Origin: an uncultured Clostridia bacterium
GTDB lineage: Bacteria > Bacillota > Clostridia > Oscillospirales > Oscillospiraceae
Length of the DNA: 15,154 bases
Reading direction: 5' to 3'
NCBI GenBank assembly: GCA_937915065.1
Contig: CALDMR010000012.1
Span: 1-15,154 of the forward strand
Of the stretch, positions 1 through 7,758 are shown one piece after another. The notes beneath the pieces were generated by a model. That model was not told the DNA's origin. It did no database searches and saw nothing but the letters and a program-made list of their open reading frames with translations. The translations under genes were made by a program, and so were the position numbers. Each line of letters begins with the position of its first letter. Positions within the stretch are counted from its first letter, which is position 1.

Positions 1-1519
1 CCCAACGGGCCTGAGGATCCTTGGAAGCTTCACCGAAGGTGGCGCTGTCCAGCAGAGCATCATACTCAGCGTTGCTCCAGTGGCCGTAGTTATTGTTGTT
101 GTTGGTTCTCCACATACCCAGATAGGTCATGGGATCGGCATAGTCGGGGCCCCAGCGGGTCAGACCGATTTCATAGTTGCCGCTCTGGCAATCCAGAACG
201 CGCTGCTTCTTAGGCTCGCTCTTGAGGTTGATCTTCACATCGGGCAGAGCGCTCTGAATCTGCTCCTGCAGATAAGCAGCAACCTGCTGAGGCTGTGCAT
301 CGTCGTCCACGATCAGGTCAAACTCGAAAGAGGACACACCCAGCTCTTCCTTTGCCTTTTCCAGATAAGCCTGGGCATCTTCCACGCTGTAGTAGATCAC
401 ATCGCTATAATCCTCAGCGGTGGCGCGGAAGTCCTGACCATCGGGGCCGGTAGCCAGCTGGTCGGGCACGTTGAAGTAAGCAGCGTTGGAACCATCCTTA
501 ACCACGTTGGTCATCATGGTTTCGCGGTCAATCGCAGTGGACAGAGCCTTGCGCAGGTTCAGGTTGGCCAGCTCGGGCACTTTCTGAATGTTCACCGTCA
601 GGTACCACAGGTAACCTGCGTTATAGGTGCTGAACTCGGGGTCAGCGGAAACCTGATCCACCTGGTCGCCGGAGATGATGATGTGATCCAGGGCGCCGGA
701 CTGATAGCTCAGCAGAGCCTGCTGGTTATCCTGGCCCAGCTGATAGTTGATCTGGGTCAGCTGCACGCGGTCTGCATCCCAGTAGTCCTCGTTCTTCACC
801 AGAGTAAATTCGGTGGCGGAGGGCTCATAGGACTGCATGATGAATGCGCCGTTGGACTGCAGGGTCTCGGGAGAGGTAGCGAAAGTGTCGCCGCACTGCT
901 CAACAAAGGCCTGCTCCAGGGGATAGAACGTGGGGAAATACATCAGATCCAGGAAATAAGCCACAGGAGCGTTCAGGTGAACGACCAGCGTGTAGTCGTC
1001 GGGAGCCTCAACGCCCAGCTCGCTCTTGTCCTTTTCGCCGGCAATGATGTCGGCAGCGTTCACAATCTGGCCGATGTCGGACAGCATGTAGGAATACTCA
1101 GAAGCGATCTCGGGGCTGACAGCGCGCTGCCAGGAATAAACAAAGTCCTTTGCGGTAACGGGGCTGCCGGTGGAAGACCACTTGGCATCCTTGCGCAGAT
1201 GGAAGGTCCAGGTCAGCTGATCTTCGCTGGTCTCCCAGGATTCCGCCATAGCTGCAACGGCTGCGCCGTTGGCATCGGGCTGAGTCAGGCCATCGGTGAT
1301 GTTGGCGATAACCTCGAAGGAAGTACCGTCGGTGGCTTCCTGGGGGTCCATGGACTGAACGTTGGTTTCAATATGTACGTTCAGAACGCCGGGGTGACCG
1401 CTGCCGGCGCCTTCATCGCCGGAACCCTGGTTCTGGTTCTTCGGGCCGCAGCCTGCAAGCAGGGTGCCGCACATTGCCAGCGCCAGTGCCAGAGCGGACA
1501 AACGCTTTGCACTTTTCAT
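1..1519 (-). CDS. Oligopeptide ABC transporter substrate-binding lipoprotein (SBP family 5), C-terminus cut off
   Basis: Extracytoplasmic solute-binding protein of the OppA/DppA (SBP_bac_5) family, expected to capture peptides outside the membrane and pass them to an ABC permease. The reading frame stays open for 506 codons to the window edge; family members are usually about 530-600 residues, so only the C-terminus is missing. The N-terminus has a basic start, a hydrophobic stretch and a lipobox LLAGC with the lipidated Cys at residue 24, followed by a Gly/Asn/Gln-rich linker. Family-typical segments follow: SMDPQEATDG near residue 56, WTFHLRKDAKWSSTG for the SBP-5 signature, and NLRKALSTAIDRETM in the second lobe. 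The start is the ATG at 1519-1517, preceded by GAGGAGG seven bases upstream. No permease or ATPase genes lie within the window; they may follow beyond the left edge. The exact ligand is unknown. Confidence 0.93.
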   Translation of the reverse strand, partial: MKSAKRLSALALALAMCGTLLAGCGPKNQNQGSGDEGAGSGHPGVLNVHIETNVQSMDPQEATDGTSFEVIANITDGLTQPDANGAAVAAMAESWETSEDQLTWTFHLRKDAKWSSTGSPVTAKDFVYSWQRAVSPEIASEYSYMLSDIGQIVNAADIIAGEKDKSELGVEAPDDYTLVVHLNAPVAYFLDLMYFPTFYPLEQAFVEQCGDTFATSPETLQSNGAFIMQSYEPSATEFTLVKNEDYWDADRVQLTQINYQLGQDNQQALLSYQSGALDHIIISGDQVDQVSADPEFSTYNAGYLWYLTVNIQKVPELANLNLRKALSTAIDRETMMTNVVKDGSNAAYFNVPDQLATGPDGQDFRATAEDYSDVIYYSVEDAQAYLEKAKEELGVSSFEFDLIVDDDAQPQQVAAYLQEQIQSALPDVKINLKSEPKKQRVLDCQSGNYEIGLTRWGPDYADPMTYLGMWRTNNNNNYGHWSNAEYDALLDSATFGEASKDPQARW

Positions 1520-1540
1520 CAAAATTCCTCCTCAATTTGT

Positions 1541-1556
1541 TTGTGCTTTCGCACAA
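1541..1556 (-). promoter_or_regulatory. 5' UTR hairpin with GAAA tetraloop before the SBP gene
   Basis: Read on the minus strand this is TTGTGC-GAAA-GCACAA, a perfect 6-bp stem closed by a GNRA-type tetraloop. It lies about ten bases upstream of the Shine-Dalgarno of the peptide-binding lipoprotein gene, in its roughly 120-nt leader. It could stabilise the mRNA 5' region or tune translation; no function is shown. Confidence 0.45.
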
Positions 1557-1645
1557 TTTCATTGGCTTCATGGGATGCCGCATCATCCCGCAGGCACGAA
1601 AGTAGAGCCGCAGTTTCTTGCATCCCTACAAAACCAATTTTGTTT

Positions 1646-1674
1646 ATTATAAAATTTATCTTATGGAGTGTCAA
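1646..1674 (-). promoter_or_regulatory. Consensus sigma-A promoter for the SBP lipoprotein gene
   Basis: On the minus strand TTGACA (1674-1669) and TATAAT (1651-1646) are separated by exactly 17 bases, a perfect match to the housekeeping consensus. The predicted start near 1639 gives a leader of about 120 nt before the ATG at 1519. Upstream, between about 1675 and 1720, short A-tracts recur at roughly helical spacing and could act as an UP element. Confidence 0.85.
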
Positions 1675-1775
1675 CTATTTTCGCATTAGTTTGCTAAAAC
1701 TTTTGCAATTTTACACAAATTGTCCTGCACATTTTTCTCTTTTTTGCTTACACGGGAATCAATTGTCTTTTTCAG

Positions 1776-1807
1776 AAAAACAAAAAGAGCGCGTAGTGTC
1801 CGCGCCC
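1776..1807 (-). terminator. Intrinsic terminator of the AI-2E family gene
   Basis: On the minus strand GGGCGCG (1807-1801) pairs with CGCGCTC (1793-1787) with one G-U pair, around a 7-nt loop, followed by TTTTTGTTTTT. It lies about 50 bases past the TGA at 1859. It separates the membrane protein gene from the lipoprotein gene downstream. On the plus strand the hairpin is also followed by a T-rich run. Confidence 0.85.
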
Positions 1808-1858
1808 TTCTTTTTGTCGTATTTGCTTTTGCGTGCCGCAGAGTCTTGCAGCTGGAAG

Positions 1859-3094
1859 TCATTCTTCTTCCGGGGTCGGATACGGCTTCGGAATACCGCC
1901 GGAACGATAGTCATCTGTGGCCACCGGCAAGTTTCGTCTCTGCAGTCCTTTTCCCACTTCCAGCCGGATCAGCGCATAAATCAGCGCAAAGGCAGGGCAG
2001 CCCAACAGCATACCCAGCGGCCCAAACAGGCTGCCGCCCACCAACACGGAAATAATGACCCACAGGCTGGCCAGCCCCGTGGAATGTCCCAAAATCCGGG
2101 GTGTGAGGATATTGCCATCCAGCTGCTGCAAAATCAAAATAAAGATAATGAATTCCAAGCATTTGATGGGACTGACCAGGAAAATCAGGATACAGCTGGG
2201 GATCGCTCCCAGGAAGGGGCCGAAAAAGGGAATCAAGTTGGTCACGCCGATCAGCACACTCAGCAGCGGCGCATAGGGGATACCCATGATCTGGAAAGCC
2301 ACAAAGCAAATCAGGCCAATCAGCGCAGATACGGCAATATTGCCGCGGATAAATCCGCCGAACACCTCATCGGCATAATGGGCTGCCGCCATGATCTTCT
2401 CCACATATTCCCGTTCCAGCAGCGCGCAGACGATCTTTTTCGCCTGGGCCGCCAGGCGCTCTTTCATGCCCAGCATATAGGCCGCGATCACCAGGCCCAC
2501 AATCAGGTTTGCCAGGAAACTGACCGCACCCATCACACCGCCGGTCACAGTGGCAATCATCTCCGAAAGGCCGGCCCCGGTCACATTATTCAGCGTCGCC
2601 ATCGCCTGGGCATAAACAGTCTCGACCCGCTGCACCAGATCCGGCGGCAGCGTCACCTCATGGTTCAGGGAATCAAACCACCCGTGCACCACAGCCACAT
2701 ACATGGGTATGTTCTCTATCAGCTGCATGATGCTGGTTGCCACATCGGGAATCAGGAAGCACAGCAGCAAAACAATGGCGCCCAGCAGCAGCACCAGCGT
2801 CAGCAGCACGCTGACCAGCCGCACCCAACCTTTAGGCTTCCGCGCGGCAATGCCCTCCTGCGCCCAGCGGCGCAGCACAGTGCGCTCCAGAAAGTCCACA
2901 ATCGGGGCCAGCAAATAGGCAATCGCGCCGCCCACAGCCACCGGCGTGACCACCGCGGCCAGCGTGGCACCATAACCCACGATCTTATGATTGCCCAGAA
3001 AAATATCATAGACCGCCAAAATGGCCACGACCGTGCAAAAAGCCGTCAGTCCCCACCGAAAATATGCATTATTGCGATGCCGGAATTTAAACAT
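1859..3094 (-). CDS. AI-2E family transporter (PF01594, formerly UPF0118) membrane protein
   Basis: Integral membrane protein of the AI-2E/PerM/YdiK-type permease family. Family members have been linked to autoinducer-2 export, Na+(Li+)/H+ antiport or unknown transport, so the substrate cannot be read from sequence. The 411 residues fit the family. An N-terminal hydrophobic pair (about residues 15-65) is followed by a long helix near residues 95-120, an amphipathic central part, and the conserved C-terminal half: YADEVFGGFIRGN, the motif NLIPFFGPFLGAIPS, QQLDGNILTPRILG and GGSLFGPLGMLLGCPAFA. The C-terminus is a short charged tail ending in EEE. Start ATG 3094-3092 has AAAGGGAGA just upstream. 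It is transcribed alone: divergent promoter at 3145-3173, terminator at 1776-1807. Family assignment is firm; function is not. Confidence 0.92.
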   Translation of the reverse strand: MFKFRHRNNAYFRWGLTAFCTVVAILAVYDIFLGNHKIVGYGATLAAVVTPVAVGGAIAYLLAPIVDFLERTVLRRWAQEGIAARKPKGWVRLVSVLLTLVLLLGAIVLLLCFLIPDVATSIMQLIENIPMYVAVVHGWFDSLNHEVTLPPDLVQRVETVYAQAMATLNNVTGAGLSEMIATVTGGVMGAVSFLANLIVGLVIAAYMLGMKERLAAQAKKIVCALLEREYVEKIMAAAHYADEVFGGFIRGNIAVSALIGLICFVAFQIMGIPYAPLLSVLIGVTNLIPFFGPFLGAIPSCILIFLVSPIKCLEFIIFILILQQLDGNILTPRILGHSTGLASLWVIISVLVGGSLFGPLGMLLGCPAFALIYALIRLEVGKGLQRRNLPVATDDYRSGGIPKPYPTPEEE

Positions 3095-3113
3095 GGGATC
3101 TCCCTTTCAATAA

Positions 3114-3129
3114 CCGGCCCGCAGGCCGG
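3114..3129 (-). promoter_or_regulatory. Leader hairpin of the AI-2E family gene
   Basis: CCGGCC (3114-3119) and GGCCGG (3124-3129) form a perfect 6-bp stem around four bases. It occupies most of the predicted 43-nt leader between the start near 3138 and the Shine-Dalgarno, so it may influence ribosome access. No ligand or protein partner is known. Confidence 0.4.
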
Positions 3130-3144
3130 ATAATCTCACTTATA

Positions 3145-3173
3145 TTTATACCCGACTTTCGCCCTCTTTGCAA
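3145..3173 (-). promoter_or_regulatory. Promoter of the AI-2E family gene (shares -35 with the divergent promoter)
   Basis: On the minus strand the -35 is TTGCAA (3173-3168) and the -10 is TATAAA (3150-3145), with a 17-base spacer. The hexamer TTGCAA is its own reverse complement and is also the -35 of the plus-strand promoter at 3168-3196. Confidence 0.7.
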
Positions 3174-3196
3174 GTGGGTATCTTCTATGATATAAT
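3168..3196 (+). promoter_or_regulatory. Promoter of the lipid kinase/aminopeptidase operon
   Basis: TTGCAA (3168-3173), 17 bases, TATAAT (3191-3196). The predicted start near 3203 gives a leader of about 66 nt to the ATG at 3269. The -35 hexamer is shared, in palindromic form, with the divergent promoter. Confidence 0.78.
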
Positions 3197-3203
3197 TAGG
3201 TTG

Positions 3204-3213
3204 TTCTTAAGAA
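3204..3213. promoter_or_regulatory. Palindrome at the predicted transcription start (possible operator)
   Basis: TTCTTAAGAA is a perfect 10-bp palindrome placed about eight bases after the TATAAT, right at the expected start site of the lipid kinase operon. That is a usual place for a repressor site. I do not recognise the binding protein, and a 10-bp A+T-rich palindrome can occur by chance. Confidence 0.3.
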
Positions 3214-3268
3214 TGACAGAAAATCACCGCGCAGCACATGCCCGCGGAGCAATAGAAAGGAATGCCCT

Positions 3269-4189
3269 ATGACCAACGAGCGCATAATTGACAAGAAAGT
3301 ACTGCTGATTGTCAACCCCAAGGCCGGGCGGGCCAAGCTGAAATCCAAGGCCGACGGCAGCATGTTTGACGCAGTTTGCGCCTTCTCAGAAGGCGGTTAT
3401 CTGGTGGACGCCCGAATTACCCAAAGCCGCGGCCATGCCACCGAGCTGGCCCGCAACCTGGGCTGCCAGTATGACCTGGTGGTTTGCTGCGGCGGCGACG
3501 GCACGCTGAACGAAACGGTGTGCGGCTTGATGCAGTGCCCGGATCCCCGCCCCCTGCTGGGCTACCTGCCGGCCGGCAGCACCAACGACTTTGCCACCAC
3601 TCTCCACCTGCCCAAGGGCGCCCTGGCAGCGGCCCGGGTTGCCACCAGCGGCACACCCACCCTCCTCGACGTGGGCCGCTTTAACGAACGGTATTTTGTA
3701 TATGTGGCCTCCTTCGGCGCTTTCACGCAAACCTCCTACTCCGTGCCCCAGTCCTTAAAAAATGCTCTGGGCCACACAGCCTATATGCTGGAAGCCGTGC
3801 GCCAGCTGCCCAGCATTCACCGGGCCAGCACCCTTTCCATCCTGGCCGACGGGGAAAATCTAGACGGAGAGTATCTCTTCGGTTCCATCAGTAATTCCAC
3901 CTCCATCGGCGGATTGATGAAACTCGCCCCCAGCGAAGTGCAGACGGACGACGGCAAATATGAACTGCTGCTGGTGCGCAACCCCAAGAACCCCCTGGAG
4001 ATCCAGGCCCTGGCGGCAGCCCTGCTCAGCCAGAACTACGATCACAAAAACATTGTATACCGCCATGTCTCCCATATTGAGATCTGCGGCGGCGAAGATG
4101 TGCCCTGGACTTTGGACGGCGAATATGCCCCCGGCGAAGCACGGGTCGTCATTGATAATCTGCCCCGAGCCATTACGCTGATGGCCTGA
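3269..4189 (+). CDS. Diacylglycerol kinase family lipid kinase (YegS/BmrU/DgkB-like)
   Basis: Predicted cytoplasmic, membrane-associated lipid kinase that would phosphorylate diacylglycerol or a related lipid with ATP. In Gram-positives DgkB returns diacylglycerol released by lipoteichoic acid synthesis to phosphatidic acid. The 306 residues match the family. The DAGK catalytic domain (PF00781) starts with LLIVNPKAG (residues 12-20), then the nucleotide-binding loop CGGDGTLNE (74-82) and PAGSTNDFA (100-108). The C-terminal half carries the usual beta-rich domain, ending with the WTLDGE motif near residue 287. Start ATG 3269 is preceded by GAAAGGA seven bases upstream. The aminopeptidase gene follows after 41 bases without a terminator, so the two are probably co-transcribed. 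Which lipid is used is not determined. Confidence 0.92.
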   Translation: MTNERIIDKKVLLIVNPKAGRAKLKSKADGSMFDAVCAFSEGGYLVDARITQSRGHATELARNLGCQYDLVVCCGGDGTLNETVCGLMQCPDPRPLLGYLPAGSTNDFATTLHLPKGALAAARVATSGTPTLLDVGRFNERYFVYVASFGAFTQTSYSVPQSLKNALGHTAYMLEAVRQLPSIHRASTLSILADGENLDGEYLFGSISNSTSIGGLMKLAPSEVQTDDGKYELLLVRNPKNPLEIQALAAALLSQNYDHKNIVYRHVSHIEICGGEDVPWTLDGEYAPGEARVVIDNLPRAITLMA

Positions 4190-4230
4190 GCATTCAATTT
4201 CATTTTCACAAAACAAGAGGTGTTATAGCA

Positions 4231-6012
4231 ATGCGCAAACAACTGACCGCCCTGCGCCGCCGTATGGCAGAAACAGGCGTGGACGCTTATCTCGTCCCCA
4301 CCGACGATTTCCATGGTTCTGAATATGTCGGAGAGTATTTCAAATGCCGCAGCTACCTGTCCGGCTTCACCGGCTCCGCCGGGACACTGGTCGTGCTGGC
4401 AGACCGGGCCGGCCTGTGGACCGACGGCCGGTATTTCCTGCAGGCCGCCCGGCAGTTGGAAGGATCCGGCATCGACCTGTTCCGCATGGGCGAACCGGGG
4501 GTGCCCACAGAAGAAGCTTATTTACAGGAACACCTGCAGCCGGGCCAGTGCCTCGCCTTTGACGGGCGCACAGTGACTGCCCGTCGCTATCATGCCCTGG
4601 AGCAGGCTTTGGAAGGCCGGGAAGTCCGCCTGCAAACCGATCTGGATCTGGCCGGCGATGTCTGGCCCGACCGCCCGCCCCTTTCCGCCGCCCCCGCCTG
4701 GGAACTGAGTGAAACATACTGCGGCCTTTCACGCGCCGAAAAACTGGCGGCAGTCCGCCGGGATCTGAACGCCCAGGGCGCAGATACCCTGCTGCTCTCC
4801 TCCCTGGACGATATTGCCTGGCTGCTGAATATCCGCGGCGGCGATGTGGCCTGCTGTCCGGTGGTGCTGAGTTATCTGGCCGTGGAGCCCAGCAGCGCAG
4901 TACTGTTCGCCAATGAAGCCGTCTTTCCCGCAGATTTGAAAAACGCCCTGGCCGCGGACGGCGTCACCCTGGCTCCCTACGATGCTGTTTACGCCCACGC
5001 CGCCGCCCTGAAGGCAGACAGCACCGTATGGCTGGACGAGGACAAAACCAACTGCGCCCTGTGGAATGCAGCCAATGCCGCGGGCCGGAAAATTATTGCC
5101 GCCCCCAATCCCACAGCACTGCCAAAGGCTGTAAAAAACGAAACAGAAGTGGCCAACGCACGCATTGCCCATCTGCACGACGGCATCGCCATGATCCAAT
5201 TCCTGTTCTGGCTGAAACAAAATGTCGGCCGCCAGCCCATCACAGAACGCTCTGCCGCCGCCCACCTGGAAACTCTGCGCGCCCGGCAGCCCCACTACCT
5301 GGGCCCCAGCTTTGACCCCATCATCGCCTATGGCCCCCACGGCGCCATCGTTCATTATTCGGCCACCGAAGAAACCGATGTCCCCCTCCAGGCCGAAGGA
5401 TTTCTGCTGTGCGATACCGGCGGACATTATCTGGAGGGCACCACAGATATCACGCGCACCGTGGCCCTCGGCCCCGTCAGCGATGAAATGAAGCATCACT
5501 ATACTTTGGTGCTCCGCAGCCACCTGGCCCTGCTGTATGCCCGCTTTCTGCAGGGCTGCCGCGGCAGCGCCCTGGATATGATCGCCCGCCAGCCCCTGTG
5601 GCTGGAAGGCCTGGACTATAAACACGGCACCGGCCACGGCGTGGGCTATCTGCTCAGCGTACACGAAGGCCCCAACAACTTCCGCTATGCTTCCGCCGGA
5701 AAGGACGCCGTGCTGGAGCCGGGCATGATCCTGTCCGACGAGCCGGGCCTGTATCTGGCGGGCCGCTACGGGATCCGGCTGGAAAACCTGCTGGTGTGCC
5801 GGGAACTGGAAACATCGGAATACGGCCGCTTCTTCGGCTTTGACGCCCTAACCCTGGTTCCCTTTGACCGGGACGCCATCGATCCCGCCCAGCTGAGCCC
5901 CTGCGAACGGACATGGCTCAACACCTACCACGCCGCTGTATACGAAAGCCTGGCCCCCCATCTGGAGGCAGCAGAACGCAGCTGGCTGGCAGAGGCCACC
6001 GCAGAACTTTAA
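4231..6012 (+). CDS. Xaa-Pro aminopeptidase, M24B family
   Basis: Cytosolic metallopeptidase that removes an N-terminal residue preceding proline. The 593 residues match the long three-domain form: creatinase N-terminal domain (about 1-130), a second creatinase-like domain (about 155-310), the pita-bread M24 domain (about 315-530), and the extra C-terminal segment (PF16188-like, WLNTYH near 569). All five expected metal ligands are visible: Asp395 (LCDTGG), Asp406 (TTDITRT), His469 (GTGHGVG), Glu504 (SDEPGLY) and Glu518 (GIRLEN). His465 precedes the ligand His, as in other members. It is therefore likely active with two divalent metals, usually Mn2+. Start ATG 4231 follows AGAGGTG. It is the second gene of an operon with the lipid kinase; it may help recycle peptides brought in by importers such as the lipoprotein system at the left edge, which is inference. 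Confidence 0.95.
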   Translation: MRKQLTALRRRMAETGVDAYLVPTDDFHGSEYVGEYFKCRSYLSGFTGSAGTLVVLADRAGLWTDGRYFLQAARQLEGSGIDLFRMGEPGVPTEEAYLQEHLQPGQCLAFDGRTVTARRYHALEQALEGREVRLQTDLDLAGDVWPDRPPLSAAPAWELSETYCGLSRAEKLAAVRRDLNAQGADTLLLSSLDDIAWLLNIRGGDVACCPVVLSYLAVEPSSAVLFANEAVFPADLKNALAADGVTLAPYDAVYAHAAALKADSTVWLDEDKTNCALWNAANAAGRKIIAAPNPTALPKAVKNETEVANARIAHLHDGIAMIQFLFWLKQNVGRQPITERSAAAHLETLRARQPHYLGPSFDPIIAYGPHGAIVHYSATEETDVPLQAEGFLLCDTGGHYLEGTTDITRTVALGPVSDEMKHHYTLVLRSHLALLYARFLQGCRGSALDMIARQPLWLEGLDYKHGTGHGVGYLLSVHEGPNNFRYASAGKDAVLEPGMILSDEPGLYLAGRYGIRLENLLVCRELETSEYGRFFGFDALTLVPFDRDAIDPAQLSPCERTWLNTYHAAVYESLAPHLEAAERSWLAEATAEL

Positions 6013-6058
6013 GCTTTTCTAAAATTTCCCCCGGATGCCGTTCGGATCACCCCGGATA

Positions 6059-6067
6059 TGGTATACT
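6059..6067 (+). promoter_or_regulatory. Extended -10 promoter of the SLH-protease gene
   Basis: TGgTATACT is an extended -10 element with no good -35 upstream (TTCGGA at 6041-6046 is too close, 15 bases). Transcription would start near 6074, about 43 bases before the ATG at 6117. I see no convincing terminator between the aminopeptidase stop and this promoter, so read-through from the upstream operon is also possible. Confidence 0.6.
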
Positions 6068-6116
6068 GGGGCTGGCAAATTTGCTTAAATCTCTTCAATA
6101 CGGAGGGTTTTACCCC

Positions 6117-7685
6117 ATGAATCACTGGTCAAAAAAATGCACCGCGCTCCTGCTGAGCGCCGCCATGGTATGCACCATGAGCGTCACCGCTTTCGCCGGG
6201 AGCCTGGATCACTTCCGCCCCATCCGCACTTACGAGGGGCAGTTTACCGATGTGGGCAGCTGGTATGCCGACTATGTGGCCGACAGCTTTGCCCTGGGGC
6301 TTCTGGCCGGTACCAGCGATACCACTTTTTCTCCCGACAGCAGTGTAACTGTGGGCGAAGCGGTAAAGCTGGCCGCCTGCCTGCACAGCATCTACGAAAC
6401 CGGCGCCGCCGAATTCACACAGGGCGATCCCTGGTGGCGCGTGTACGCAGACTACTGCCTGGAAAACAATTTGATCGCCTCAGATTTCGCCGATTACAGC
6501 AACGCCGTTTCCCGGGGGCAGTTTGCCGTGCTCCTAGCCGCTGCCCTGCCCGATGAAGCGCTGACCGTAATGAACGAGCTCAGCGACGGGGCCATCCCCG
6601 ATGTGCGCCTGGCCGACAGCTGCGGCGAAGCTGTGTACAAACTCTACCGGGCCGGTGTGCTCACCGGTTCTGACAAATCGGGCACATTTCGTCCCAACAC
6701 CAATCTCCGCCGCAGCGAAATGGCCGCCATTGTCAGCCGCATGGTGCATGTAACCGCCCGCAAAAGCGTGAATATCGGCCAGAACAGCGCCGCGCTCACC
6801 GCCGAGCAGGTCTATGCCAAGTGCAGCAGCGCTGTGTTCGCCCTGACAACCTATGATAAAGAGGGCAAGGCCCACTCCAGCGGCAGCGGTGTGTTTCTCA
6901 CCGCCGCCGGAGAAGCGGTGACCAACTGGCATGTCCTGGACGGCGCCGCCAGCGCCAAAATCACCACTGCCAACGGGAAGACTTATAATGTAACCGGCGT
7001 GTATGATTATGACGCAGAAAACGACCTGGCCCGCATCCAGGTGCAGGGTTCCGGCTTCACCGCCATGCCCGTCAACAGCTCCGCCGCCCTCCTCACCGGC
7101 GCCACGGTCTATGCCATCGGCAACCCCATGGGGTTGGAAAACAGCATCTCCGCCGGGATCATCTCTGCCGCCCGCCGCGTGGTCGGCGGCGTGACCTATA
7201 TCCAGGTCACCACCCCCATTTCCAACGGCAGCAGCGGCGGCGCGCTGATCAATGAAAAGGGGCAGCTGATCGGTATTACCTCCGCCTCGGTCAGCAACGG
7301 TCAGAATCTCAATCTGGCCATCCCCATCGGCGCCCTGGCCCAGCTGAAGGGCGAAACCTGCCGAAGCGTTTCCACAGTGGTAAACGAATACATCCGCACC
7401 CTGGCCGCCGGATTTAAGCTGTCTAAATCTTCGCTGACACTCCATCCCGGCGAAGAGGCCGTCATCACCTGCTCGATCCCCGGCATCCCCAGCGGCTACG
7501 CCGTGTCTTATGAAGTATCCACCCGCAGCATCGTGCAGTGCTCCTGGGGTTCCTGGAACGAAAACGACAGCGTGGATCTCACCCTGACCGGCCAGAACCT
7601 GGGCGATGTAACCGTCACCATCAAACTCCATGACCGGCAGGAAACAGTGCTGGCCGAACGCACCATCCAGATTCGGGTTCGCTGA
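6117..7685 (+). CDS. Secreted SLH-domain, trypsin-like (S1C/HtrA-type) serine protease
   Basis: Predicted cell-surface serine protease of 522 residues. A signal peptide (basic start, hydrophobic core, AFA cleavage near residue 27) is followed by three S-layer homology repeats (about 41-95, 100-150 and 159-215; the first has FTDVGSWYADYV and TTFSPD, the third FRPNTNLRRSEMAAIV), which would anchor it to the wall. The protease domain spans about 235-420 with a complete triad: His272 (TNWHV), Asp303 (ENDLA) and Ser373 (NGSSGG). A C-terminal beta-sandwich-like, Ig/BIG-type region (about 430-522) replaces the PDZ domains usual in HtrA. The start at 6117 is chosen over an in-frame upstream ATG at 5913, inside the aminopeptidase gene, because 6117 has CGGAGGG ten bases upstream, its own promoter and a signal peptide. 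The substrate is unknown; surface protein quality control or processing is plausible. Confidence 0.88.
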   Translation: MNHWSKKCTALLLSAAMVCTMSVTAFAGSLDHFRPIRTYEGQFTDVGSWYADYVADSFALGLLAGTSDTTFSPDSSVTVGEAVKLAACLHSIYETGAAEFTQGDPWWRVYADYCLENNLIASDFADYSNAVSRGQFAVLLAAALPDEALTVMNELSDGAIPDVRLADSCGEAVYKLYRAGVLTGSDKSGTFRPNTNLRRSEMAAIVSRMVHVTARKSVNIGQNSAALTAEQVYAKCSSAVFALTTYDKEGKAHSSGSGVFLTAAGEAVTNWHVLDGAASAKITTANGKTYNVTGVYDYDAENDLARIQVQGSGFTAMPVNSSAALLTGATVYAIGNPMGLENSISAGIISAARRVVGGVTYIQVTTPISNGSSGGALINEKGQLIGITSASVSNGQNLNLAIPIGALAQLKGETCRSVSTVVNEYIRTLAAGFKLSKSSLTLHPGEEAVITCSIPGIPSGYAVSYEVSTRSIVQCSWGSWNENDSVDLTLTGQNLGDVTVTIKLHDRQETVLAERTIQIRVR

Positions 7686-7701
7686 CCCATTACAAAACAA
7701 A

Positions 7702-7754
7702 AAAACCGGCGCATACCGTCCTGTCAAAACAGGCAGACGGTATGCGCCGGTTTT
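7702..7754. terminator. Bidirectional terminator between convergent genes
   Basis: Arms 7702-7720 and 7736-7754 are perfect 19-base reverse complements, each starting with AAAA and ending in TTTT in the opposite reading. Inside the loop CTGT/ACAG (7721-7724 and 7729-7732) can extend the helix. It lies 16 bases after the stop of the protease gene and just past the stop of the convergent glycosylase gene, so it can terminate both transcripts. Confidence 0.92.
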
Positions 7755-7758
7755 CGAT

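Noticed and set aside
80..3133. A 1017-codon open frame on the plus strand across the first two genes
   Set aside because: It is antisense to the lipoprotein and AI-2E genes, which have clear family motifs, promoters and ribosome-binding sites on the minus strand. It crosses their intergenic region and its translation is low-complexity His/Gln-rich sequence. G/C-biased codons create such open antisense frames.
4729..5664. A 311-codon minus-strand frame opposite the aminopeptidase
   Set aside because: Antisense shadow of a complete M24B gene with all metal ligands; no ribosome-binding site or promoter.
6534..7727. A 397-codon minus-strand frame opposite the SLH-protease
   Set aside because: It mirrors the codon bias of the real gene, has no family motif, and spans the terminator.
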